From the NCBI RefSeq assembly GCF_002554705.1, contig NZ_PDEP01000007.1, positions 1 to 64,000 on the forward strand: a stretch of DNA of 64,000 bases, in the 5' to 3' direction. Both the position numbers and the translations under genes were made by a program. This document shows positions 46,387 through 55,496 of the stretch, piece after piece. This stretch comes from Longimonas halophila (GTDB lineage Bacteria > Bacteroidota > Rhodothermia > Rhodothermales > Salinibacteraceae). The notes under the pieces were generated by a model. The model searched no databases and was not told the DNA's origin. It saw only the letters and a list, made by a program, of their open reading frames with translations. Positions within the stretch are counted from its first letter, which is position 1. Each line of letters starts with the position of its first letter.

Positions 46387-47196
46387 ATGCCCATGCGTCT
46401 TCGATTTCTGCTCGTCGCGACCTCGGTTTCCCTTCTTACGCTTGCTCTCTTCGGATTCCGTCCAGGTGCGGTTCAGTGGGGACGCGTCGGGCACTCCATC
46501 ACGGGCGCGGTGGCGCAGCAGCACCTGACCGACACCGCCCGGGCCGAGGTCGAGCGCATCCTTGGCGACATGTCGATGGTCGATGCTACCACCTGGATGG
46601 ACCGCGTGCGCTCAACTGAGGCGTACGCGCATACCGCGGACTGGCACTGGGTCACGGTCCCGTCAGATACGACCTACGCCGAAACTACCAAAAATCCGAA
46701 CGGCGACCTTATTGCGGAGCTGGAGCGCATGATTGCGGCTCTGCACGAAGGCGATCTCTCGCCCGAGGCCGAGCGCGAGCATCTGATGATGGTCATCCAC
46801 ATGATTGGCGACGTGCACCAGCCGCTGCACGTGGGCACCGGCACCGACCGGGGCGGCAACGACGCGCTGGTCGAGTGGATGGGGGAATCCTCAAACTTGC
46901 ACCGCGTGTGGGACACCGGCATGATTGTGTCGTGGCACGACGACTACGCGGTCTGGGCCGATGCCATTAATCATCCCACCGACGCCCAGGTAGAAGACTG
47001 GCAGCGCGCAACCGTGCGGCGCTGGGCCGAGGAATCGATGGATTACCGCGAGGCCGTCTACGACCTGCCCGCCGATCGCCGCATCGGGTGGACGTACCGC
47101 AACGAGCGCCTGCCTATGGTCGAGAAGCGACTGCTGCAAGCAGGCGTGCGCATTGCGGGCGTGCTGAATGCGATCTACGATGCAAGCGATGCTTGA
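46387..47196 (+). CDS. S1/P1-family nuclease, secreted
   Basis: 269 residues with a signal peptide (MPMRLRFLLVATSVSLLTL). The mature N-terminus around QWGRVGHSITGAVAQQHL matches the zinc-binding Trp/His opening of S1/P1 nucleases. Later zinc ligands appear in MVIHMIGDVHQPLHVGTGTDRGGND and VWDTGMIVSWHDD. The enzyme cleaves single-stranded nucleic acids and 3'-nucleotides, here probably for phosphate or nucleotide scavenging. Third gene of the set S9 peptidase, MBL hydrolase, nuclease, with 38 and 47 bp gaps. Confidence 0.93.
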   Translation: MPMRLRFLLVATSVSLLTLALFGFRPGAVQWGRVGHSITGAVAQQHLTDTARAEVERILGDMSMVDATTWMDRVRSTEAYAHTADWHWVTVPSDTTYAETTKNPNGDLIAELERMIAALHEGDLSPEAEREHLMMVIHMIGDVHQPLHVGTGTDRGGNDALVEWMGESSNLHRVWDTGMIVSWHDDYAVWADAINHPTDAQVEDWQRATVRRWAEESMDYREAVYDLPADRRIGWTYRNERLPMVEKRLLQAGVRIAGVLNAIYDASDA

Positions 47197-47229
47197 TGGT
47201 CGGCGCTCGATGGGATGCGAGACACTCTT

Positions 47230-47568
47230 TCAGCGAGCGCACTCCACACAGAGCGGCGTTTCGGGCATGATTTCGAGGCGGCCCGGTGGAATCGGATCGC
47301 CGCACGTGGTGCAGTTGCCATACGTACCCTCATCCAGCCGGTCGAGCGCAGCGCGGGCCCGTTTCAGACGCTTTTCTTGCTTCAGGCGCGTGGCCGCGTT
47401 CATGGACTGCGCCTGAATCGCTTCCATCCGCGAAAGGCGTCCAATGGCATTGTCGGGCGCTACCGTGTCGTCGCCCGCATTGGCCACGGCGAGGCTGGCC
47501 TCCAGCTTTTCGATACGCTCGTGCAGCAGATCGCGAAAGTGGTCGGGGTCTTCTTTGGGATGGGGCAT
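47230..47568 (-). CDS. TraR/DksA-family zinc-finger protein
   Basis: 112 residues from ATG 47568 (MPHPKEDPDHFRDLL). The coiled-coil N-terminal half contains DNAIGRLSRMEAIQAQSMN. The C-terminal C4 zinc finger reads YGNCTTCGDPIPPGRLEIMP...CVECA, the DksA/TraR pattern. Such proteins modulate RNA polymerase and rRNA promoters with ppGpp. Slightly shorter than DksA (about 150). It is convergent with the S1/P1 nuclease, 33 bp between stops. Confidence 0.93.
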   Translation of the reverse strand: MPHPKEDPDHFRDLLHERIEKLEASLAVANAGDDTVAPDNAIGRLSRMEAIQAQSMNAATRLKQEKRLKRARAALDRLDEGTYGNCTTCGDPIPPGRLEIMPETPLCVECAR

Positions 47569-47716
47569 AGCGCACAACAGCGTTGAATGCAACAACAACG
47601 GATCGCACAAATGCAGAGCACCGCCTGCAGGTCCGTGCTGTTCGTCGACCTGCCTCTTCGTTCTCTCCTGCAGTAGTGGGATACAGAGGCACTTTGCCTT
47701 CACAGACGCAGATTCT

Positions 47717-48658
47717 TTAAAATGGGAGCGCGACGCCCAGCCAGGGGAAGGCGATGAACGAATCAAGATCACCAGCCAGAGGACGCACCAGCCCAAAGTC
47801 TACCGCGAAGTCTTCGGGGGCGTACCGCAGACCAAACGACACGAGCCCGTTGACCTCGTCGCCCGAGAAGAAGTAGTTTTCAGAGACCAGGTAGAACCGC
47901 TTGCTCACCCGGGTCATGCCGCTCACGTTGAAGAATGGCGTGTCGGCCAGCGATCCGTTCTGATAGCCATATCCGATCCCCGCCGTCAGATTGCGGTCTG
48001 GGCCGCCGAGTGTGCCCGAGGTGTAGAGCAGCCCCACCGAGGCGGATTCCCCTTCGCCGACTACACCGCCAAGTACGCCGCCCACGGTAAGGTGCCGGTT
48101 CGCGCTGGCGTTGGAGAATGACACTTTAGGCAGCACCCAGATCGGAAACACACCTTCGCCAAACAAAAACACGGGCACGGTGCCTGCACCAATCGAAAAC
48201 CGGTCGGATACGCCGTAATTGACGTTGTTGAAGAGGACCCACGTGTTCTGATAGTACCCGTTCCCCTCGCGCAGCCCGATGGCGCTGGGAGCAAAGAAGT
48301 AGCGAGTCGGCTGCGGATTATCGAACCAGTAGTCACCGTTGCGGATGCGACGCGGATCGACCCGGGCAAAGTCGCGGATGTTGTCTCGCAGGACGCGTAC
48401 CTCGGTGCCGTCGCTCGTGGCAATCACAACCGCCTCGTCGTTCTCCTGGACCAGCGTGCCAATGTATACGGTCCCTTCATGCGTTTCCACACGGTAGATA
48501 TCTGACTGTTCTGGTGCATCCTGCGTACTCGAATCCGCCGTGGCATTCTGTGCGTGCGCCTCCGAAAGCGCCAAACCGGCCAACGCAACGAGGAGCAGCG
48601 CGGTGCTTAAAAGAAAAGAGCGAGCAGCACGCAGGGACCAAGAAGATGGTATAGACAT
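47717..48658 (-). CDS. Predicted exported beta-rich protein of unknown function
   Basis: 313 residues with a Sec signal peptide (cleavage near ALSEAHA). Residues 45-95 look like an SH3-type or LSm-like small barrel (YRVETHEGTVYIGTLVQENDEAVVIATSDG). The rest is aromatic and glycine rich with alternating hydrophobic strands, ending FIAFPWLGVALPF, like an outer-membrane beta-barrel whose last residue is Phe. No family name recognised. It is separated from the DksA gene by about 148 bp without a gene. Confidence 0.65.
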   Translation of the reverse strand: MSIPSSWSLRAARSFLLSTALLLVALAGLALSEAHAQNATADSSTQDAPEQSDIYRVETHEGTVYIGTLVQENDEAVVIATSDGTEVRVLRDNIRDFARVDPRRIRNGDYWFDNPQPTRYFFAPSAIGLREGNGYYQNTWVLFNNVNYGVSDRFSIGAGTVPVFLFGEGVFPIWVLPKVSFSNASANRHLTVGGVLGGVVGEGESASVGLLYTSGTLGGPDRNLTAGIGYGYQNGSLADTPFFNVSGMTRVSKRFYLVSENYFFSGDEVNGLVSFGLRYAPEDFAVDFGLVRPLAGDLDSFIAFPWLGVALPF

Positions 48659-48785
48659 GGACGGGGGACATATCGAGAAAAAAAAGGGGTGGCTGTAGAA
48701 CCAATCTCAAAGCCGTATGAACGCCATTGAACGTAACGCGCACAGGCTCACTTCACTGTATACCAACAAACCATACAGCTCAGCG

Positions 48786-50126
48786 TCAGGGAGCGGTAGG
48801 CAACTCGTCTACGCTGTCGCGAAGGGCGGCACGGCTACGAGCGGTGTTCAGTTTGGGTTTGAGCTGATTCATGATGCCAAAGAGCCCCACCAGCACCTTG
48901 TTGATAAAGATGAAGTGGTGCGACCCCGATGTTTCACGCAGCTTGGAGCCCTCTCGGAAGCACTCTTTGAGCTCGTTGTAGAACGCATCATCGCCGAAGT
49001 CGAACGTGTCGCTGCGATAGGGCTGCACAATGAGCCGTCCAAAGCGCTGAAAGAAGGACGCGACGCGCTCGCGGGTGGCCGTGTTCATATCGCTGTGCAG
49101 AATGTCGAGCGTGTGCAGCAGATCGTGGATTGCATCTTCGTCGTCTTGGATACGCGCGTTCCAGAGCCGCAGCATATTGTCGCGGAAGTCCTGCGGGAAC
49201 CGCTTCACACAGCCAAAGTCGATCACGCCCAGGCGTCCGTCGTCGCGAAACAAGAAGTTGCCCGGATGCGCATCAGCGTGCAGCGTGCAATAGTTGCTTG
49301 CAATCTGATCGTGCACAAAGTCCCACAGCAGCTGTCCAAAGTGGTTGCGGCGTTCTTGCCCCGGTTCGCGGGCCAGAAACTCGTTCATGTGTTCGCCCGC
49401 CACGTGCGTCATGGTGAGCACGGTTTCGGAGGTGTACTCGTAGACCGCCCGCGGCGTGACCACGTCGTCGTAGTCGTACTGGTCGGCAAAGAATTCGATG
49501 TTATCCGCCTCGTTCTCGTAATCCGTCTCCTGCATGAGCATCGAGCGGATCTCCTCAAAGTACTCGTCGAGATACGGGCCCTTTACGAGGCGTCCGATGA
49601 GGGGACGCGCCACCTTCAGATCTGACTCAATGGTGTTGCGGATGTTGGGGTACTGCACCTTCACGGCCACATCGCGCCCATCCGACAAGGTAGCGCGGTG
49701 CACCTGTCCAATGGAAGCTGCCGCCATGGCCTCCCCCTGAAACGTGTCAAATAGCTGCTCTGGGAAGCGCCCCAGACCGTCGCGGATGCGCTTGCGGACC
49801 AGGGCCTGGTTCATGGGCGGCACCTTGTACTGCGCCTGCGCCATCACATCCATGAACTCATCGGGCAGCACCCCGGTGTCCATGCTCATGGACTGCGCCA
49901 GCTTCAGTGCGGTGCCACGCAGCTTGGTCAACTCTGCATAGATGTCCTCGGCATTCTTGGTGTTCAGCGCCTGTTTCTGGGCCGTTTTATCGCCCGAGCG
50001 GTTCGTGACGCGATCCTTGAGGTAACGCGCATAGTTGGCGCCCACCTTTAGCCCCGTCTTGGCAAAGATCTTCCCTCGGTCGAGCTTGGACGACGGAAAG
50101 CGGTCATCGGAATCCGAATCAGGCAT
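48786..50126 (-). CDS. ABC1/AarF/UbiB-family atypical kinase
   Basis: 446 residues from ATG 50126 (MPDSDSDDRFPSSKLDRGKI). Features of the ADCK/UbiB fold are LRGTALKLAQSMSMD (the family KxGQ position reads KLAQ), the Ala-rich loop AAASIGQVHRA replacing the Gly-rich loop, DAHPGNFLFRDDG (catalytic-loop equivalent) and VIDFGCVK (metal-binding DFG). Relatives act in ubiquinone or isoprenoid-lipid metabolism as ATPases. No quinone genes nearby. The open frame to 50309 has no family residues. Confidence 0.9.
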   Translation of the reverse strand: MPDSDSDDRFPSSKLDRGKIFAKTGLKVGANYARYLKDRVTNRSGDKTAQKQALNTKNAEDIYAELTKLRGTALKLAQSMSMDTGVLPDEFMDVMAQAQYKVPPMNQALVRKRIRDGLGRFPEQLFDTFQGEAMAAASIGQVHRATLSDGRDVAVKVQYPNIRNTIESDLKVARPLIGRLVKGPYLDEYFEEIRSMLMQETDYENEADNIEFFADQYDYDDVVTPRAVYEYTSETVLTMTHVAGEHMNEFLAREPGQERRNHFGQLLWDFVHDQIASNYCTLHADAHPGNFLFRDDGRLGVIDFGCVKRFPQDFRDNMLRLWNARIQDDEDAIHDLLHTLDILHSDMNTATRERVASFFQRFGRLIVQPYRSDTFDFGDDAFYNELKECFREGSKLRETSGSHHFIFINKVLVGLFGIMNQLKPKLNTARSRAALRDSVDELPTAP

Positions 50127-50395
50127 AAGCGTACGGGAGGATACGAAGGCAGTGGCACAGCGAAGAGGAATGATCATCTGTGAAGCGTCACGGTCGGACG
50201 CAAAGATCCGTTCCCGCACAGATGTAAGATTGTCGGTGGATTCGCGCTGCAGCCTCGCCAAGCGCACGCGGTGCGACCCGGCTTTCAACGCCCAACATGT
50301 CCCAACCACCGTTTGATACAGAAACGACCTCTAATCCACAAGCCAATGTAAATCATTGACTTATACTTCTAAATATTAGATAATCACCTACGCAC

Positions 50396-50425
50396 TTGAC
50401 GTTCTACTAATAAAATAGTACTATT
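50396..50425 (+). promoter_or_regulatory. Predicted blaI promoter overlapping a palindromic operator candidate
   Basis: TTGACG (50396-50401), a 17-bp spacer and TACTAT (50419-50424) give a sigma-70-like promoter about 40 bp before blaI. A perfect 12-bp palindrome AATAGTACTATT (50414-50425) covers the -10 region, in the position a BlaI/MecI autorepressor would occupy. Region is AT-rich in a GC-rich neighbourhood. Assignment is by pattern only. Confidence 0.5.
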
Positions 50426-50462
50426 GTCATGCATAGCATTAAGAACCAACCCGTGTAGTCGC

Positions 50463-50852
50463 ATGCGCAAACGATCGCTTACCTCACTTGGCGAGACCGA
50501 AATGGAAGTGCTTCACCACGTGTGGACACTGGAAGAGGCCACCGTGGCCGATGTCCGCGAACGCATCTTGGAGGAGCGCGAAGTCGCCTACACCACCGTC
50601 ATGACGGTCCTGAAGAATCTGGCCGAGAAGGGGTACCTGCAGTATCGCAAAGAGGGGGTGGCGTACGTGTACTCGCCCGCCCGCTCGGCGCAAGACGTAC
50701 AGCGCAGCCTGCTGGGCGATCTGCTGCAGAAGGTGTTCAACGGCTCGCCGCAATCGCTGGCCCAGGCGCTGGTGCAGCACGAGGATCTCTCTGCCGACGA
50801 CCTTGACGCCATTCGTGCCATGATCGACCAGATCGACGACTCCGATGCTTGA
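50463..50852 (+). CDS. BlaI/MecI/CopY-family transcriptional repressor
   Basis: 129 residues from ATG 50463 (MRKRSLTSLGETEMEVL). Winged-helix repressor with the family segments GETEMEVLHHVWTLEEATVADVRERI and VAYTTVMTVLKNLAEKGYL, then a C-terminal dimerisation helix. In characterised systems the repressor is cleaved after an M56 membrane peptidase senses a signal; here the M56 gene overlaps it by 8 bp (ATG of M56 at 50845, stop of blaI at 50852). Probably autoregulates via the palindrome at 50414. Confidence 0.93.
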   Translation: MRKRSLTSLGETEMEVLHHVWTLEEATVADVRERILEEREVAYTTVMTVLKNLAEKGYLQYRKEGVAYVYSPARSAQDVQRSLLGDLLQKVFNGSPQSLAQALVQHEDLSADDLDAIRAMIDQIDDSDA

Positions 50853-52245
50853 TTTGCCTGACGTTCTTCTCATGCTTGACACACTCGGTCGCTTTGTTAC
50901 TACGACAGTAGCAGGCCCCGTCGTGCTGTGGACGCTCGTAGCGCTGGCTGCATGGGGCGGGCTGCGCCTGGTGCCCAGCCCCCCGCTCGTGCAATACTGG
51001 ACGCGTGTAGGCGTGCTTCTGGCCCTTCCGCTCGGCCTCGCGGCGGCGCTACTCGATCTGGGGCTCCCTGGGGAGGTCTTCCGCCCGGTGTCTGACGTGC
51101 CCTGGCTGGGCCGCACGCTTGCGCCCATCGTTGTGGATGCGGCATCGACCGGTACCTCTGCCTCTCCTGCGTGGCGCATACTGTTTGTTGGCGCAGGCAT
51201 AGGCGCTATTGGGGCAGGCGGGGCTGCGGTCGTGGCACTTACCCGGTTGGCTGCCGATGCCTATGCGCTCCATCGGTTTCGTGCTGCGCATCCCCCTAAC
51301 GCTCCTGCATGGGTACAGGAACAGGTAGATACGCACGCCACCACGCTGGGCATCACCCGTCCGGTGTCTGTGTGCTGTGCGCCCGACATTGCCGTACCCA
51401 TGACGGTAGGCGGGGGGCGCCCTCGTCTATTCCTGCCTGAATCGCTCTGTTCGGATGAGCAGGCACTTGCCATGACCCTGACTCACGAGTTGGTGCACGT
51501 GCAGCGCTTCGACTACGTGGTCCACGTCCTGGTGCGCACCGTGCGCGCTCTGTTCGTGGCACACCCGCTGGTGCCCATCTATGCTCGCGCTGTGGCGACA
51601 TACCGCGAGCAGGCTTGCGATGCCGCCGTGCTTGCAACCAACCGGGTGCCGCGCAAAGCCTATGCGACGCTCCTACTTCAGTGGACGCAGCGGGTCTCGT
51701 CTACGCCTGCTTCCGCTCTCGGACTTGCCTATTCATCGTCTACCCTTAAATCTCGTATTTCCGCTATGACTTCGCACGTTGTACCATCCCGTCCTGCGCT
51801 AAGCCTCGTGCTAAGCGCACTCCTTCTCGTAACGACCTTCACGCTCATGGCCTGCGGCGACGTAGGCACCGAAGAGCCCTCCAACGCAACCCCTCCCGAT
51901 GCACCGGTGCCCCCAACTGAGATCGACACCCAGCCGCAGCTGGATGGCGGCATGCAGGCGCTCTACAGCGCCGTGACCTATCCCGACATTGCCCAAGAGC
52001 ATGGTGTAGAGGGCCGCATGGTTGTGCAGTTTGTGGTTACCCGCGACGGCACGCCGACGGACCTCACCATCCTCAACGCTGATGTACAGGGCGAAGGCCC
52101 TACGCCTCCAGAGGACGCCGCTCAGTCGCTGGAAGACGCCGCCCTGGATGCAGTCCGCGGTATGACATTTACACCGGGCGAGCATGAGGGCCAGGCTGTG
52201 AACGCCCAGATGGCGGTGCCCATCCGGTTTCAACTTCCGGAGTAG
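50845..52245 (+). CDS. M56 (BlaR1-type) membrane peptidase fused to a TonB C-terminal domain
   Basis: 466 residues. Hydrophobic segments lie near 17-40, 55-72 and 112-135. The zinc peptidase site HELVH is at 214-218 in TLTHELVHVQRFDYVVHVL. A fourth membrane segment at about 313-338 (LVLSALLLVTTFTLMACG) precedes a TonB C-terminal-like domain (365-466: AVTYPDIAQEHGVEGRMVVQFVV...AALDAVRGMTFTPG). The peptidase presumably cleaves BlaI, and the TonB-like domain replaces the penicillin-sensing domain of BlaR1. A likely operon with blaI and, after a terminator, two TonB-like lipoproteins. Confidence 0.9.
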   Translation: MLDLPDVLLMLDTLGRFVTTTVAGPVVLWTLVALAAWGGLRLVPSPPLVQYWTRVGVLLALPLGLAAALLDLGLPGEVFRPVSDVPWLGRTLAPIVVDAASTGTSASPAWRILFVGAGIGAIGAGGAAVVALTRLAADAYALHRFRAAHPPNAPAWVQEQVDTHATTLGITRPVSVCCAPDIAVPMTVGGGRPRLFLPESLCSDEQALAMTLTHELVHVQRFDYVVHVLVRTVRALFVAHPLVPIYARAVATYREQACDAAVLATNRVPRKAYATLLLQWTQRVSSTPASALGLAYSSSTLKSRISAMTSHVVPSRPALSLVLSALLLVTTFTLMACGDVGTEEPSNATPPDAPVPPTEIDTQPQLDGGMQALYSAVTYPDIAQEHGVEGRMVVQFVVTRDGTPTDLTILNADVQGEGPTPPEDAAQSLEDAALDAVRGMTFTPGEHEGQAVNAQMAVPIRFQLPE

Positions 52246-52270
52246 ACCATGACGCCCAACTGGATCCAAA

Positions 52271-52325
52271 CAACCGCGTAGCGGCTCGTGTCTCCAACGA
52301 GTTGCTACGCGGTTGCGTGTTTTGC
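52271..52325 (+). terminator. Stem-loop terminator candidate after the M56-TonB gene
   Basis: CAACCGCGTAGC (52271-52282) and GCTACGCGGTTG (52304-52315) pair perfectly, with an inner CTCGT/ACGAG stem, then CGTGTTTT. This gives a Rho-independent-like terminator 26 bp after the stop of the M56 gene. Confidence 0.7.
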
Positions 52326-52381
52326 GGCTGCTTGATACGTTGCTGTGCGATCCTTCCTTTCTTGCCAATCATAGCGCAGCT

Positions 52382-52867
52382 ATGCACAGTTCTTACGGAA
52401 TGATACGTTTTGCCCTGTTCCTGGCCACCGCTTTTCTGTTTTTAGGAACCGGATGTGCCACCACCCAGCCCGCCGACTCGGCCTCAGAACCCGAACCCTC
52501 GTTCGTGCTCAAGGAAGCACTCACCGCCATCCCCCCACTTCCCGAAGACGCAGGCGTCTACTTCGAATATCAGGTGGCCCCCGTTCCTCGCATCGTAGGC
52601 GGACTCGACGCTGTTCTCGATTCTGTGGCTATTGCCCCCAACGCCCGGACCGAATCGGCAGGCCGCGTGATTATCTCTTTCATTGTGGGTCCTGATGGTA
52701 CGCTGTTCGAACCCACCATCAAGCAGTCGCTCAACCCCTATCTCGATGCCGCCGCCCTGCGCGCACTGAACGCGGTACAGTGGGTACCGGGCCGATTCCG
52801 AGGTCGCCCAGTGTTCACGTGGTCTGAAGTCACCATTTCATTCCGCTCAGTCCGCGTAGACGTATAA
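52382..52867 (+). CDS. Lipoprotein with TonB C-terminal-like domain
   Basis: 161 residues from ATG 52382 (MHSSYGMIRFALFL); an ATG six codons later (52400) is also possible. Signal segment with lipobox LGTGC. The TonB-like core reads APVPRIVGGLDAVL then AGRVIISFIVGPDGTLFEPTI and ALRALNAVQWVPGRFRGRPV. It lacks the long Pro-rich spacer of TonB, so it is more likely an outer-membrane or inner-membrane-anchored relative than the energy transducer itself. Between the M56-TonB fusion and a similar lipoprotein. Confidence 0.82.
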   Translation: MHSSYGMIRFALFLATAFLFLGTGCATTQPADSASEPEPSFVLKEALTAIPPLPEDAGVYFEYQVAPVPRIVGGLDAVLDSVAIAPNARTESAGRVIISFIVGPDGTLFEPTIKQSLNPYLDAAALRALNAVQWVPGRFRGRPVFTWSEVTISFRSVRVDV

Positions 52868-52990
52868 GCAGCCCCCGCCACCTGCACATCTGTTTTTGAT
52901 GCACTCCGTGCCGCACGGATCGGTCGCCCCGGCTGCTCGTTGCGTCCCGTATGTACGTCACACCTTCCACGCGGGTTATCCTAACGCATT

Positions 52991-53530
52991 ATGGATACGA
53001 TACATCGCGGCACAGCCTCCACATGCTGGCCAGCAACGCCGTTGGTTCTTGCGCTTATCTTTTTAGGGGTGGCCGGATGCGGAGGTGGTGCCATGGAGAG
53101 TGTAACCTACACCGCCGACAACGCTCCGGTTGTCTACCGGTCGGTGCCTGATAGCGTCACCGTCCACTCGCGTAGCGAGGTGGACACCGGCCCCGAAATT
53201 GACGGCGGACGCACGGCCCTGGTCCGCCAGATCGACTATCCCAGCGATGCATTCGACGACGGCACCGAGGGCCAGGTGCGTGTGTCACTCGTCATTGGCC
53301 CCGACGGACGCGTGTACCAGCCCGACATCCTGTCGTCGGTGGGGCCCTCAATCGACCGCGAGGCGCTGCGCGTCTTGCAAGCCGTCGACTGGACGCCCGG
53401 GCGCTCTGGAGGGCAGTCCGTGTACGTACAGACCGAAATCGCGGTGCCCTTTCGGCTGGCCGAGCATCAGCCCGCTCAAGATGCGCCCAGCCCACCGCAG
53501 CAACAGCCGCCGCGTCCGCCACGGTACTAA
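52991..53530 (+). CDS. Second lipoprotein with TonB C-terminal-like domain
   Basis: 179 residues with lipobox LGVAGC near residue 30, then a TonB-like domain: DTGPEIDGGRTALVRQIDYPSDAFD followed by EGQVRVSLVIGPDGRVYQPDI and ALRVLQAVDWTPGRSGGQ. The C-terminus is Gln/Pro rich (PPQQQPPRPPRY). Closely similar in layout to the preceding lipoprotein and to the C-terminal domain of the M56 protein, so the three probably arose by duplication. It could take part in the same signalling or cargo-binding complex. Confidence 0.82.
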   Translation: MDTIHRGTASTCWPATPLVLALIFLGVAGCGGGAMESVTYTADNAPVVYRSVPDSVTVHSRSEVDTGPEIDGGRTALVRQIDYPSDAFDDGTEGQVRVSLVIGPDGRVYQPDILSSVGPSIDREALRVLQAVDWTPGRSGGQSVYVQTEIAVPFRLAEHQPAQDAPSPPQQQPPRPPRY

Positions 53531-53638
53531 ACGAACCAGCACAGCAGCGGCATCCCCCAACACGTTACGTTCGCCGGATACGCGGGTCTGTATGGCCCCT
53601 CGTATCTCGTGCTTGTGTGGCTAACGTGCGCTCATGCC

Positions 53639-55072
53639 ATGGCTGTGTCTCGTTCGTCTTCGTCTCCCACATCCAATGAATCGCCCCCGGCCTACGTGCA
53701 CACCCGGGCCGGGCAGCGCGTTGCGGTTACGCTCCACGAGCCCGAGGCCCCGCTCGCCGAGCGCGTGCCCGAAGCCTTTGTGCAGGACCTCTGGGCCCAG
53801 CAGCACCTGAACACCGACCGCTGCCAGACGGTCGATGGCGCGCCGGTGCAGGTCTTATCGCCGGGCATGCTCAACACCGATGCCGGACCCGACTTCCGCG
53901 ACGCACACCTCCGCATCGGCGACGTCACCTGGCACGGCGATGTCGAGATCCACAACCAGTCGCACGGGTGGCGCGCCCACCAGCATCAAGACGACCCGCG
54001 CTACAACAGCGTGGTCTTGCACGTCACACTTACGACCGATATGTGGACGGGCCGCCTGACACGCGCTGATGGCTCGCCGCTGCCCGAATTGGTACTGGAG
54101 CGCGTTCTGAACCAGCCGCTTCGGGCGGCACTGCATCGCTTCCTTACACGCACTGAAACGCCCATTGTGTGCGCCGCGCAGTGGCCGCAGGTGGATGCGA
54201 CGCTTCGCTCAGCCTGGATGCGCGAACTGGGCCATAAGCGGCTTCAGCACAAGGCCGACGCGCTCGACACCCCGCTGGAAGACGCTCTGTTCGAGCGCCT
54301 CTGCGCAGGCATGGGCTACGCCAAGAACGACGGCCCCATGAGCGACCTGGCGGCGCGGTGTCCGCTCGCGCTGCTCCAGCCTCTTCCCGACGCATCCACC
54401 ATCGAAGCGGCCCTGCTGGGCTGGGCGGGCCTGCTGCCCGACCCGGCAACGCTTGCCGAGGCCGAGCGCTCGACTGTGGACTACGTCATGCACTTGCGCG
54501 ATCGGTTTCGGCGCATGCGATCTCAGCACGATGCGCGCCCGCTTCCTGCGGAGCAGTGGACGTTCTTCCGCCTCCGCCCGAACAATTTTCCGGCCCTACG
54601 GCTGGCCCAGGTGGCACAGTGGGTGGCTCCGGGTGGATGGCTGCGTAGCGACCCGCTGGGAGCGCTCGATGAAGCCGTGCGGGATCCCAATCCAAAAGCC
54701 GCGCTCCATGACCTGCTATCCAGTACGCCCGGCGACTTCTGGACCATGCATCGCCGCCTCGACCGGACCTCAAAGCCGTACGATCCGACCCTGGGCACCA
54801 GCCGCCGCAACACGCTCATCTTGAACGCGCTGGTGCCGGTGCTTATGCGCAAAGCCCGCACCGATGCCTCGCTACGGAACGCAATCGACCGCTTGCTCCA
54901 GCACCTGCCCGCCGCATCCGACCGCATAACGCGACTGTTTCGCGATCTGGATACGCATCCGCAAAATGCTGTGGAGGCGCAGGGGGCTCACCAGCTTTAT
55001 CGCACGCTTTGCCAAGAGGGCCGGTGCTTGCAGTGCGCGGTGGGACAGGCGGTTCTCATGCGCAATTCGTAG
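53639..55072 (+). CDS. DUF2851-family protein
   Basis: 477 residues from ATG 53639 (MAVSRSSSSPTSNES); the frame is open back to 53609. The N-terminal part has the DUF2851 pattern EAFVQDLWAQQHLNTD, LSPGMLNTDAGPDFRDAHLRIGDV and WHGDVEIHNQSHGWRAHQHQDD, common in Bacteroidota and Rhodothermota. Function unknown; the early DAGPDF and WHGDVEIH motifs suggest a hydrolase or nuclease-like fold, but that is inference. A CCQ-type Cys end is absent; the C-terminus has EGRCLQCAVGQ. Confidence 0.9.
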   Translation: MAVSRSSSSPTSNESPPAYVHTRAGQRVAVTLHEPEAPLAERVPEAFVQDLWAQQHLNTDRCQTVDGAPVQVLSPGMLNTDAGPDFRDAHLRIGDVTWHGDVEIHNQSHGWRAHQHQDDPRYNSVVLHVTLTTDMWTGRLTRADGSPLPELVLERVLNQPLRAALHRFLTRTETPIVCAAQWPQVDATLRSAWMRELGHKRLQHKADALDTPLEDALFERLCAGMGYAKNDGPMSDLAARCPLALLQPLPDASTIEAALLGWAGLLPDPATLAEAERSTVDYVMHLRDRFRRMRSQHDARPLPAEQWTFFRLRPNNFPALRLAQVAQWVAPGGWLRSDPLGALDEAVRDPNPKAALHDLLSSTPGDFWTMHRRLDRTSKPYDPTLGTSRRNTLILNALVPVLMRKARTDASLRNAIDRLLQHLPAASDRITRLFRDLDTHPQNAVEAQGAHQLYRTLCQEGRCLQCAVGQAVLMRNS

Positions 55073-55121
55073 CACCGGGCGTGGCCTTCACATACTTTGG
55101 GGGTTGCGACGCTCTCATGAA

Positions 55122-55460
55122 ATGACATCCTACTCTATGCTCATCCGCATTGTACGCCTCACGCTCGATCCTGCCCATGGAGATGCGTTCTACGACCACT
55201 TCGAATCGGTTGCCCCGCGCATCCGCCAGTTTGACGGATGCGAACACCTGGAGCTATGGACGGATGCAGCGTATCCGAACGTGGTCATCACGCACAGCCA
55301 CTGGGCCGATGACGACGCGTTACAGGCGTACCGGAAGAGCGAGCTATTTCGCTCGGCCTGGGCCACGGTCAAACCGCTGTTTGCGGCCCGGCCCCAGGCG
55401 TTTAGTGCCAACGTAGCTCATCCTGCATCGGACATCGAGGCCGCGCTTCCTAACACATGA
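55122..55460 (+). CDS. Antibiotic biosynthesis monooxygenase (ABM)-like small protein
   Basis: 112 residues, a ferredoxin-like dimeric alpha/beta barrel. The ABM pattern is visible: IRIVRLTLDPAHGDAFYDHFE, then IRQFDGCEHLELWTDAA and VVITHSHWADDDALQAYRKSELFRSAWATVKPLF. In the family, members act as heme, quinone or small-substrate monooxygenases or as unknown. It starts 49 bp after the DUF2851 stop on the same strand. A shorter start at 55137 (MLIRIVRL) is possible. Confidence 0.88.
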   Translation: MTSYSMLIRIVRLTLDPAHGDAFYDHFESVAPRIRQFDGCEHLELWTDAAYPNVVITHSHWADDDALQAYRKSELFRSAWATVKPLFAARPQAFSANVAHPASDIEAALPNT

Positions 55461-55496
55461 TGCGATTTCAGACGTGACGCATCACGAGGCGGATCG

